64,000 bases of DNA from Cynocephalus volans. Its lineage: Eukaryota > Chordata > Mammalia > Dermoptera > Cynocephalidae. Below, in pieces: positions 11,651 to 23,200 of this stretch; the first letter of the stretch is position 1; each line of letters begins with the position of its first letter. The stretch is from NCBI RefSeq assembly GCF_027409185.1, contig NC_084461.1:140971001-141035000 (forward strand). The letters run 5' to 3'. The notes beneath the pieces were generated by a model. It did not search any database and was not told the origin of the DNA. It saw only the letters and a list, made by a program, of their open reading frames with translations. Position numbers and translations under genes: made by a program.

Positions 11651-11830
11651 GGTGACAAAGCATAACAGAAAGAGCACTGGGCTAGAATTCAGGAGGTCTG
11701 AGCACTTTTCCCTGCTTTGTCATCAACTGTGTGGCCTTGGACAAGTTGGTAATTGGCTTTCTCATAAAATAGGACCACTGATCCAGATCTCTGAAGGCTG
11801 ACTTACTTCTTAAATTCTGTGGTTACTTCT
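11651..11830 (+). repeat. MIR SINE
   Basis: AAAGAGCACTGGGCTAGAAT and CAACTGTGTGGCCTTGGACA are clear MIR text, diverged towards the 3' end. Confidence 0.75.
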
Positions 11831-12164
11831 AAATTCTATATGCTGGGGGTGGGGTGGGGAAATTGATAGTGTTTTACCTTCAAATATAAATAGCTTCAGA
11901 TGTTTCTGGGTGGTCAATCAACCAAGATAGCTGGTAAACTAGGCCACATCTCACACATGCACCTGTGTCATGTGCCAGCCAGGCTTTGCCACTTCACTGC
12001 AGAAGCCCTGTAAACTTTAACGTTTGCTGAAATCCTCAACCACAAACGTTCCTCAGAGTCAAACGTCCTTGTGTGTATTTCTCCTCTAAGAATCTTCTTC
12101 CATAAAAGCGTGGTTCCAAGAACAAGGAAACCCCTCACTGAAATAGCAGGAATATTTGCTCTAG

Positions 12165-12345
12165 ATCAAAGGTTCTCCCATTTCCATGGGATCAGAAAGA
12201 TCTGAAAAATGTATAAAAAGATCACAGATGCTTAGGCTCCACCCAGTCAGAATCTATGGGGTTAGGCCCAGGCAACTGTATTTTTCATGAGTTTCTCAAC
12301 CTGCTTCCAATGCCCATCAAAGATTGAGAAACACTGGTTTAGGGT
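12165..12345. mobile_element. MER5-like hAT fossil
   Basis: Inverted ends AAAGGTTCTCCCATTT and GATTGAGAAACACTGGTTT flank GGCTCCACCCAGTCAGAATC and GGCCCAGGCAACTG, as in MER5A-type elements. Confidence 0.65.
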
Positions 12346-13154
12346 CATGGAACAACTTGGTGATATCATAGAGTGAAAAGTCAAGCATAGACCCAAACTG
12401 AACATATATTCAAATAAAACACTTAGTCACGGATTTTTATTTTTTTACTGCCCAGCTGTAATTAAAGAAAAATGAAAATATACAGAGTCTAAGTTTTTCA
12501 TAAATATCAAATTCATCCACATTGCTTCTGGTTTTGAAATCTTTTATTTTCCACTTTGATCAATACAGAAGATCTGCACTATACATATTCAGATAGAATT
12601 TGACTATGATTAAATGAGACGCCCAGTGTTCACTTAGAGCATCTTCTACGTGAACAGATGAGTTTGATAACAACCACCTAATTCTCTAGAGCAGGTAGTG
12701 GTGGGGAGGGGAACTGGGATAAATTAGAAACTCAGCCCAACTCAGTTCATACCAACTGTTGCAGGCAGGAATGAGTAACCTCTGCAGCCAGCTCTTCCAG
12801 GTTTTCACAAGAAGACAGAAATTGCATCTGTACAATATACAATCTTGCAATTTTTTAATGGTTGGCAACTAATACAAGTATTTTTTAAAATATCATTTAA
12901 AAATGCACCATTGAGCCAAACAACAAAACACAGCAATATTCGTCAGCTCATCAGCCTAGATTTCACCTGAGGCCCCAAATTGTAATCTCTGTTCTAGAAA
13001 CTCTGAGTTTGGTATCTGAATTCAGTTAGACAATCAAAACTACTCACAGAAATGACTTCATCTAGTTGGCATGCAATATTATACTCTCTGCCTCTAGGAA
13101 GAATAGAATGCTCTGCATTTTTAAACTATGGGATTTATATAGGAGAAGCCACAT

Positions 13155-13500
13155 GCTAAATTCATTTGTTCACTCAGTAGATACTTAGAGAGCTCCTGTC
13201 CTGTCCCAGGCACTGGGAATAGTGGTGAACCAAACCTTAGCTAAGTTTAATATTTGGCGCAGTGCATACAAAAACATATGAAGCAGAACTCAATAAGTGG
13301 TAAAGATTAAAGACAGATGGACAAAATCTTAAGCACAATGATACCTCAGAGATCATTTTTTCAGATGAGGCTGAAACCCCCCAAAAACAAAGGCTGGCCA
13401 AGGATCACACAGCCAGAGGAGGAGTGAAAATCATAGCCCAGAGCTCCTGCCCCAGTCCAGGCTCTTTTTACCTCTTTCATGGTGCCTGTTTCCCTAAATC
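13155..13500 (-). repeat. Old L2/MIR fragments, antisense
   Basis: CATTTGTTCACTCAGTAGAT with CCAGGCACTGGGAATAGTGG (L2 3' end, antisense) is followed at about 13355-13440 by TTTTCAGATGAGGCTGAAA and GATCACACAGCCAGAGG (MIR antisense). Confidence 0.55.
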
Positions 13501-16140
13501 TAAGGGGGCTGATAAAAGTTTCTCAAAGGAAACTAGGAGGCTTGATGCCATTCAGAGAGATGACTTAGTTTGGCAAGCTAATGTTTAGAAAGTAATAGAA
13601 TATTCCATCTAGAATTGGCTCAGAATTTCTTCTACGTTTATAGAGATTATTATTTCTAGCTAGTCATTCTCTTACCTTAGAACATATAAAGCAATAGAAA
13701 GGCAATGAATTGCTTATATTTATTAACAATAGAAAGAAAAAGGACCAAACAGCCAGCATTCATAAGAAAAAGACTAGGAAAAGAACACTAACATCAGTAA
13801 GAGCAAGGAGAAAGAACAGGACTACAGACATGTGCTTAAAAGCAGGATTTACTCAGTCTTCACTAGAAATATCCTACCTTTACTCTGAAACTTGTCCACA
13901 CAGTGCAACTGAATGCAGAATCCATTGAAGGAGAGAAAGCACTGTTCAGAGTGGCCACAAAGATAACTAGTTCTTCAAACTGCTGCTAATATTTATGATT
14001 ATTTTCTAAGCAAGTATTACCTACAAAATGTAGTCCTGTTTTTAAAGCCATACCATTCTCTATTTTCAAAGGTAGGAAAACAGGTGAGCCTTAACTGATG
14101 AGCTACAAAATTGTTTGGAATGTATTTGAATTTCAGAAGCAAATGATAGACAGTAGACCCTAAAAGGACATGAAAATGACCCTGGGTAAGTAGGTGTGGT
14201 TGTCAATGGGAGAAGTTCTGCTATCATCAAATATAAAAGTAGCTTGAAAAGACTAATTCCAAAAGTGAAATTATGGGCGATTTTTATCTTTATACTTTAC
14301 TTTCCAAAAGGAGTGTTGAAAAAATAGAAAAAAAATTTAAGCATATGACATATATATTTAAGAAATAATCGAAACCTTATAACTCCTACCTTCAACTTGC
14401 CATGATTCCAAAGTTGGAGAAACTGTTTTTATAAGAGCCAATGTAGAAGCAAGTATAAAACTTATTTTTTAAAAGGTGGTTTGTTTTTCAAAGTTGGCAC
14501 ATTTAAGTATTTATTAATACTTAGATCTCTATAAGGCTGTTGTTCCATTATCACAGCCATAGAAAAAAGCCTTCCCTTTTAAAATTGGAAACAATTTTTT
14601 TCCTTCTTAACCACTTAAATTCACAATTTCACATACCTCTAACATTTAAAAGCAGGACGCTTCCAATGTAAAATGCTCACGAATACGTGGTATATTCTTA
14701 AGAAACACCCAAAACCTAATGAGGAACTTCAAGGAGCCTAATATTCATTCCAGCATTTGAAAATCAGACCTCTAGAGACATATTGAACAAACGGCATGAT
14801 TTAGATTACCAGAACAAGTTTCATAAAGTGAAAACACAAAGTGGAAAAAACATTAACTTGTATGAGGGTTTAGACTGTTCAGTACTAACTTGATGTCAAA
14901 GTTCATAAGGTGATAAAATTTATTAATGTTTTTAAGAGAATACTAATCATGAGTAAAAATAAGTTTGCTCTGTCTGAAAAACAGTGGAAAGCATCAAATG
15001 GACAGGAAAAGTGGCCTAAAAATGGTCCATCAGAAATAATTATTTTCTCATTTAATTTGATCAGGCACAATAAAAGGGGAATTGAATCTAACTTTCTCAT
15101 TTTCTCTTCAGTGGTACAATCTAGGTAGTTAAACTTTGTCTTCATCCTAAGTCAAAAAGTCTGCAGTGAATTGGAAACCATTACAAAAATGACTGGAAAA
15201 CAGAAGTTTGAAATATGATTGGCATTATACAATGCTATCATCCCAGTATATTAGAAAAAGAAACAAATTAAGTCAGAGCTTCTCAACTGGTACATTTTGA
15301 ACCATTCACTTCCAAAGTTTGGTGCGCTTCCAAATTTTGAACGATGTGTAAAACGAAATGTTGCTCTGCCGGGTGGTCTCTCTCCAGGTTACGGAAGACA
15401 AACTGCTGTGCCCAGTTGTGACAGGTGGGGCCGTAGAAGTTTGGGCCAAGGGGTGGTGAGCAGAAGTGATACATGTGCACACCTGGGAGGGACATGTCAT
15501 TGCTGGTGTACAGACTTTGAGTACTTTCCCTTTGGCATGACCATCAGGAAAAGTAGAGATAATGGCTGTTCTACCAGCCTACATCCCTGAGTGTCTGCAC
15601 CAACTAGGGTGCCCCTGCCATTGTCAAATGAACACATATGTAGTGTACGTGCACGAGACATAAGCCTTTGTTGTTTTAAAGCCACTGTAATTTTGAGGCT
15701 TTTTGGTACTACAACATAATATAGCTCTCCTGACTGAAGCAAAAAGATACACAAGTCTTACAGTTGTGTCCATTCAACAGGCTGCTTAGAGGCTCAGCTG
15801 ACTTAACTATGTAGCTGGGGTCTACTCACCATCAGAAGGTAGAAAGCATATTGTAATGTAAAACTGATGCTAAACAAGTCTCTACTTTTATTAAAATATC
15901 CGAGTACTTTCTTTTCCTTATGAGAGAGAGAGCCCTTTGGTCAAAAGACAAAAACAAGATTTCAAACAGGTATTAGCTGCTAAAGGACAACCAAGTTCAT
16001 CATGCCGTAATGATTTCCACTATATTTGCAATTTTATTCCTTCAAACAAGGCACCAAAATGTTTACTATTTGAACATGTATCTTTTTACACAAAGATTGA
16101 AAATCCCTGATCATTATTATTGCTAGGTCTTTGGACAATA
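13501..16140. other. Intergenic DNA without a recognised gene or repeat
   Basis: ORFs at 14.9-15.1 kb and 15.3-15.75 kb overlap on both strands, have no codon or family signal and lack splice or promoter context. I see no element I can name here. Confidence 0.5.
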
Positions 16141-16147
16141 GCCATCT

Positions 16148-16165
16148 CACCACTAGAGGGAGCCA
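16148..16165 (+). promoter_or_regulatory. Candidate CTCF site just beyond the RNF145 3' end
   Basis: The core CCACTAGAGGGAGCC closely fits the CTCF consensus (CCASYAGRKGGCRS type). It lies about 450 bp past the RNF145 poly(A) signal, at the gene/intergenic boundary. Binding is inferred from the motif only. Confidence 0.5.
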
Positions 16166-16284
16166 CCTGCTTTGTTTTCTGCCTAATACAGGTCACCAAA
16201 AGGATGGTGAGAAACTTCCAGCTATGCCTGGGAGAGGTTATTTCTAGTCTAGACGCTTCTTTTCTAAAAGTAATGCTGTGTGGA

Positions 16285-16455
16285 CGCCAGGCTAGCTGGA
16301 CAGAATCACCTCAAAGCTTTGAAATGAGCTTCTCAGGAACCCCCAAAGGCTGATTCAATAGGTTTGAAAAGGTATTCATAAATGTGTAATTTACTTTCGA
16401 AAGCTCCCCAGATGCTTCTGATGCAGAGCTAGGTTTGCTACCGCTGGTGTAAAAG
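16285..16455. mobile_element. MER5-like hAT fossil between the CTCF-like motif and the RNF145 3' end
   Basis: CAGAATCACCTCAAAGCTTT, GGCTGATTCAATAGGTTTG and CCCAGATGCTTCTGATGCAG match the layout of MER5-type elements. The ends are decayed. Confidence 0.55.
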
Positions 16456-16612
16456 ATTCCAAAGAACTGGTCCTTTTCAGAGTTTTGCCATTTGCCACAC
16501 ATTTTTAACAGAGACTAACATATATGAAGTTCAGCTAGATAAAAATGGAATCTCCTAAGAACAGAATTTCAACAAAATACTTCACAATAATAATAAATCA
16601 CAGGAGCAAACA

Positions 16613-18239
16613 TAGTTATCTTCAAATTTAAATTTATTAAGACATTCAGCTATGTCCGTCAGTCTACATCCAAATTTGCTACTAAAAACAAAATAAAGTC
16701 ACATCCCACATTAGGAATACCGAGTCTGAAAATCACTTTTTGAGCCAAGCCTATTGTATAAATAAATGACTAGTTTCTTTTCATATCAAAATTCCCATAA
16801 AAAAATTACATTCCCCCCTCCCCAGTTCTACCTTTAGCCATGATGAATGTAAAAATTTAAATATGACACATCCTTGTCAAAGAAAAGGTGCAAAGTCTAT
16901 TAACAGCTTTAAAAGTGGCATTTGCAGAGTGTGATCATACAGTTATGTACTCATTCCCAAAGTGCAAATATTGCCATAATTTAACACTGTTTTGATTCAG
17001 TTGCAAGAATTAAAACATTACACAGGATTGAAAAGTACACTCAGGGCCTTTATCAGTGCCCTAAAGCCCTTCCCACTTTGGTCTCCTTCACTAAGGTGGA
17101 CCCAAAGTGTTCATTAGAGTTTTAGTTTACTTCACACAGCCAATGAAGTATACAATATATTAACAAAAGTTTCATATACATCAAAATATTGAAGACTCTG
17201 TCATAAAGTTCAAGAGTCTTAGATTACATGAATGCACCCGCAAGGCCCTAGTGCCCACCCAATCCCTCCCCTAAAGCACATACGAAGTATGAGCGTGCTT
17301 CAATCTTTGAATGCAATCAATGCTTCTACATCTTTGATTTCATTTAAGTGCTGCACAAAACTCAATAACCTGGCTGAGTTCCAATTAACTGAGGGAAAAG
17401 GGGGTGGAGAAAAGGGCTAATCACTACTCATACTTTAAAACAAGAATGATCCTGTCCCATAGAAAGTGAAATATCAGTTCCACTTCCACCTGCTTCTTCC
17501 CATGCTGTCTTTATGCTCTCTATCCTCATTTCCTTAGCCCCTTTTAAACACTCAAATCTAATTTCATTCATTCCTCACAAATAAGGGGCACTTTCTGAAG
17601 ATGTTGAGGTTGAATTTTCTTGGCAAACCTCTACAAAACATCAGCATAGAATATATAAATACATTCTGATTAGCATACATTGCAAAATTTCTCCCACAAT
17701 GTCAGGGGATGAAATCAGGTGGTTTCCACTGAGAGTACTTCCTGGATTAAGATCCTTGGGATGTCAGTTTCCTGCCTAATCATCTTATACATTCACTCTT
17801 CAAATCTGAGCAGGAATTCATTCTGAGTTCACTTCTCCTCGAGAGAATCGAAGCGTCATTCCTGCTTCTTTTCCTTGGCTGACTCAACAGGACATGCTTC
17901 GTCTTCTGCACTATGAGGACACTGTTTGCGGTCAACAGCCCCTTCCTGGCTATCTGATCTTCTGGCAATGCATTCATTATTGTCCCTAGAACTTTCCTGT
18001 ATCCTGGTCCCTGGAGACTGCTCTTGGTCTGGGGCTTCAGTGCCTTCCTGAAGCATAACATTTTGCTCAGCTCCAGCAGGAGGCTGTGGAACCGGCTCAG
18101 TTCCTAATCCTGGAAGCTGGGAGGAGTTTTTGAGGTGGCAGTGGCAGAGAGGGCAGGTCTCCTGGACATACAGCCATTTCTTAAGACAGCCTGAATGAAA
18201 GAAATGACTGCAAGGCGTGATTACAGCAGATTTCATGTC
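16613..18239 (-). CDS. RNF145: RNF145 terminal exon: coding 17856-18239 (residues 543-669), then about 1.24 kb of 3' UTR
   Basis: The coding part begins [17 protein letters not shown] and completes the RING-H2 with TCPLC. The tail (about residues 575-669) is rich in E, Q, S and P and looks disordered. The stop codon is at 17858-17856. The 3' UTR holds no recognisable repeat until the poly(A) signal, and the cleavage point near 16613 is estimated from AATAAA spacing. The last six codons after VESA (KEKKQE) lie past the human stop as I remember it. Confidence 0.93.
16633..16638 (-). promoter_or_regulatory. RNF145: RNF145 poly(A) signal AATAAA
   Basis: On the minus strand this is a canonical AATAAA about 1.22 kb after the stop. 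It is the only one I found between there and the stop codon. A T/GT-rich stretch follows downstream on the minus strand (about 16610-16560), as expected for a cleavage region. Confidence 0.7.
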
Positions 18240-20194
18240 CTAAAAGAGGAAAAAATGAGATACCTCATAAATGTCAACTATCTAAAACATTTGGTGCTAC
18301 CCCAAAAAGTTCTGGTTCCAACTTTTCTTTCCCACAATAGAAAATCTGTAAGACAGATCTTCAAATAAAACTCATTTTATATTTCAGTAATAATCACAAT
18401 GCCATCAGAGACCCCATTATACAAATAATACAAGAACCACTGGCTAATTGAAAAAAAAAAAAAAAAGAAGCAAAATCTAAATATGAGGAAAAAACTACCT
18501 TCTAAACTGGTATTGGTATAAAATGCAAGGGATACCTAATTGTAGCAGTATGATTACTGGTCTCCATTGGTATGACACAAACATAATTAGAACCTCAGAA
18601 ACTCTGATGAAGACAGGATTTTTCCACAGTTATGCTTCAATACGGCTGAACAGATTATTCTATGATGAGATTATTTGCAAGGAGACATAATGAGACACAT
18701 AACACCAGGGTATTGGCAAGGAAGTGGCAATTTCATTAGGACCGATGTATATATATATACACCCAGATTTCAAGATCTGGTCTGTGTAAGCCAGTGTTTC
18801 TCAACTTGCATCAGAATCACTTAACAACGCATATTTATGGGCCACCCCAAGACCTACTGAATCAGGGTATCTAAAGATGAGATTCATAAACCTATAATTA
18901 CAAGCCACCCATGTGAATTTTATGTGCTTAAATTTGATAGCCACTGGAATAAAGAGTGGTATACTTTGCATAATAGTCTTTGCATAAAATATATTTGGGG
19001 AGGGAAGCCTGAGGACATGAAGTTAAAACTATAAGAATACACATTTGGTGAATCAACCATTAGTTTTGTTTAAAGTCCCAAAACAAGCAGGAGAGAATAT
19101 CCCAGAAATTCCTTGCCAAGAACTGGTAACACCTGGGAGTCAACTTTTAAGCAGAAAGCCATCCAAGGAAAAGCAGCCAGCTGGGAAGCTAAGCAATTTT
19201 GCTCTCATTTTCTATGTGACATCAGCAGGTAGTTCTAGCACCTCAAAAAAAGTGATGTGACAACAGGAAATACAAAAAGAGGACTCGTGAATCCCAGAGA
19301 TGAAATATTTAGACATCAGCTGCTAAAGCTGATGTGCCCCTCATCTGCTTTTGATGCGCTTCATCTTGAATACAAAGAGGCTACCTATCACAAAAGAGCT
19401 GGAGTTCACTTTAATAAGAAACAGAACCAAGAAAATGGCTACTTAACCTGTGGGGGGAAACCTACATTACTTCTCAGTCCCCTCAAATGCAAAAACAACC
19501 TGGAAAACATTGTTTTGCTAGCATCCAAAAGTATTTTCTAATTACAATAAATAAGTGGTAGTTGCATTTTCGAAAAGATTATTCTATATAGTTTTAAACA
19601 CACACAAATAAATACATGCACACCCCCATCTAAATTATAAACCAACCCTGAAAAGAAAACATTCCCTGTACACTCACTGACACTATCTATAGTTTTATTC
19701 CACCAGTCCACATTCCTTAAGAGTGATTTTAAAGAAACAGTTTATGCTATTGCCCATAATTTCTGTCCACACTTTCAACAGTGCAGTTTTATAGTAAAAG
19801 CTACTATTTAACCACCCTCTTGAACAGATGACTGGTGACTAAACTTTAGGTCTTTTTGTTGTTTTATTTCCACTGTGATTTAAATACTATTTTGAATTTG
19901 TAACAGAAGGCAATCATCAGCTTTTTATGGTGCATGTGCCAAAGATGGCAGGTAGGCCAAGTCAACGGTCACACCAACTGGTAGCCTCTACCATATCCCT
20001 CCCCACACAAATGCCTGAACCTCTCAGGCATATAGCACCCACAGGTAAGCACATACTCTTCTCCACCTACATTAAGTACATGAATATTCTTCCCCACCCT
20101 GGGAATACCAGAAGGAAAAAAGAGTCAGAATCTTGGCACACCACTTTTCAGAAGCTGCTGACTCCTGATTGATAGATAGTATACATTTGATAGT

Positions 20195-20234
<40 letters not shown>

Positions 20235-23200
20235 TCAGGAGTAAATATAAAATGCACCTGACCTGTTTTTCCTTTATTTATGGGTGAGCAATAATGTTGA
20301 AAACAACAATGAATTAGAACTTGAGGAACTAAGTAAAAAACTTAATTTAGAAATAAAATGGAAGTATTTTATAAGGTCTTTAATAATTTCTGAGGCCCAT
20401 ATTTTTTACCCGGGAGATAATTCTGCCTGGAGATTTCAACTGAATTTGGTTAAGTAATTACAGTCCCAAGGGACAGACCGAATGACCCACCCAAACAGAT
20501 TCTTATTAAGCAAGTTACCTGGTAACAGATGGCACAAATATCATTGTGTTTCTCAAGCTGCTCTTTTGTAGCAATGGGTAATGATTTAATCTTATTCACA
20601 GCATCCCTGCGGAGAAGAAAGCTCTTCCACCCAAGCTGGGCCCGAAGCCACACATTATAGTAGGAATGAATGAAGATGATCATTGAGCCCATCACTGTCC
20701 ATTCTCCAAAGATAGTCTCTGAGACGCCATAGGCCACCACACAGAGGGCCACAAGAAACTCTAGTAGGCGGTAAGTGCCATTCACATAGTAGATGACATC
20801 ATCCATGTTTTCTACCGGCTCTTTTCTGAATTCCTCAACCATAAATAAGACATAAATAAAAAGTGTTCCTAGAACCTGAAAAAAAAAAAAAATATGTATA
20901 CTAAAACAGAATATGATCACTAAGAAATATTTTCATAGGCTTTAAGTAGTAACACAGTGCTGATACTTTTAGGATGACATATTTAAAATCTCAAGGAAGT
21001 ATCCAGTGAGGAAAATTTTTTAATAAAAAATAAATAAATAAAATCTAAAGAGGAGACACCAGTGTAATTAAAATGTGGGTCAGTCATTAGTATTAGATAC
21101 CAAAACGCCACACTTTCAGACATAACTTTCATGATTCTGATGAGTACTCTGTTTTCTCTGACTCATCCTTTTCCCTTATTCCCCAGGTCATCAAGCTCCA
21201 TCAATTCTATCTTAATCTGGCTCATTCCGTAGTTACTCCTGTTCCTCAACTCTCAAACAACCTGTACTTCTATAAGGAACAATGAATAAATCTTTACTGC
21301 CAGTGCTGCGGTTTCTTTTACTTCTTACTCATCAGGCAGCAAAGATCCAACTTTAAATTACAATAAACTTGTCGTTTCTAGGGCAGTGTTGTTTTGTGCA
21401 TGTATAAAGAATGTTTCACATCTGTGCGTGTAATACACACACATCATACATACATTATACAGTAAACATCATGAAACTAAAGATATTTTCAAGTATGTAC
21501 TTCATTTTTTTTAAAAAAAAGCACTCAAGCTGTAAAACTCTCAAATCTTTTAATATTTCATAGTTACTTATCATTTTCAGATTTATATGACAGTTCTGTA
21601 GCATACTATTTTGAAAAGAAGAAACTGAAAGGCTTAATTACCTTTATAAAAAATACAGTGACACAGACAAGTCTATCTAATAATTTAATAACCTGCCTTC
21701 TAACTCTTGTCCTCAAATAAATGTAATGTTCTAGTAAAGAGGGTGAAAAGTTATCACCTAAATAGGCCACTTATAATCATTAATCTTGAAAAAGTTTAAT
21801 TCCTTTTCTGGAAGAAAAATTAGAAAATCAGTTATTATATAGAGCTAATTAATCCTAGGCTTACCTGAAGAGAGGTGAGAATGCTGCTGGAAATAATAAT
21901 AAGAAGCCAAAAGTCCATGTGGAAAAACTGGCAAATCATATAAGCCATATAAGCGGGGAATACCAGTAAAAATAAACAAAGGCTTACGGCCCGGAAGTGT
22001 TTCCATAAACTCCTAGAGAAAGACAAAATTATTCTTTCAAAGTACCTGCCACTTAGTAATACAACAATTACATTAAGCAGCTAACAGGTCTGATGCGTGA
22101 TTAAATTTTATAGATATATGAGCCTCCTTCTCCATGTGAATCACTGTGCTGGATCTTAGGGCAAGCCACCACACCACACTCAGTCAACTGCCAAGTACCA
22201 TCATTTCTTTTTTCCCAATAGTTTGCTTTTGGATTCATTCTCATTCCTAGTGATTTCAGATTATTTCAGGCTTTTGTAGCCTTAAACCTTAACATTTCAA
22301 TAGTAATTTTCCCTGTTAAGACAGAAAGGGAGTATCAGAATAATGTGTGGTCTTTTTCAAATCACATGACATCCTCTCCCCACCTGCTCTGCTCTGTGAT
22401 GAAAATCTCTGCTGCAGCGAGTGCTGTGTCGCTAACAGGAATGGCTCCCTGAATGAGCAGGTATACTAATCCTCACATTGGCTGAGGTCAGGGGAAGAGG
22501 GGACATGACTCAGAACACTGCATCGTAACATCTACTAGCTGTCTTCCTTCCTCCTCTAGCCCCTGATCTTTCCTGGACACCACCAGTCAGATTTATCCTC
22601 CTCAAGATCTATCATCTTAGTATTTTCAACACCTCTAAATTTCCGAGTCTGGCATTTGAGGTCTTCCACTCCCAATTTGTCGCTCCAAGCTTGTTGACAA
22701 ATTGGTAGTGGAAGCTCCAAGTTTGTCTGTTCTTCACTATAAGCCAAGTTGGTTAATTAACTGTCCTCACAGCACAACACAAGCACTCTTACATCCCACC
22801 AGAAATGCCTCCATCGTGTTATTTCTTTAAGATAGTTTAAAAGCTCACAGCTGCAACGAAATTAGGCTGTTTTATCTGAACATCAACATCTATATGTTCT
22901 CAAATCCAAGGAAGGCATCTCAAGGAGACATAAGTAACATAAATCATCTTTCCTACCTGAATTATAATATAGGTGGGAAATAAAAACTACCACACACAAA
23001 GTCAAATGCTGTGTGGTCTTACCGTAAGTAATTCAAAAAAAGAAGTGGATTATTATGGTGCAAATTAAAGCTAAGTACTTTGGAAAGTGTTTTATATCTT
23101 TTCTTGTCAAACACTTCTATTATCAGCAGTCAAGGAGCAAACATTTACCTGTCAGTAGCTCTGCTCTGAGATTCAAAACATAAACAATTTTAACTTTTTA

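Larger units (their letters stand above)
18240..20518 (-). other. RNF145: RNF145 intron 9 (between coding exons 9 and 10)
   Basis: The GT donor is at 20518-20517 and the AG acceptor at 18241-18240. It contains a MER5-like hAT copy (18788-18950), a (TG)18 run (20197-20232) and otherwise unique AT-rich sequence. Small plus-strand ORFs at 19.0-19.5 kb have no support. Confidence 0.85.

Noticed and set aside
15283..15754. Cluster of ORFs on both strands near 15.3-15.75 kb
   Set aside because: The frames overlap on opposite strands with no recognisable protein. They look like chance ORFs in a slightly GC-richer patch.
19045..19541. Two adjacent plus-strand ORFs (71 and 94 codons)
   Set aside because: They lie within RNF145 intron 9, antisense, with no family resemblance, Kozak or splice support.
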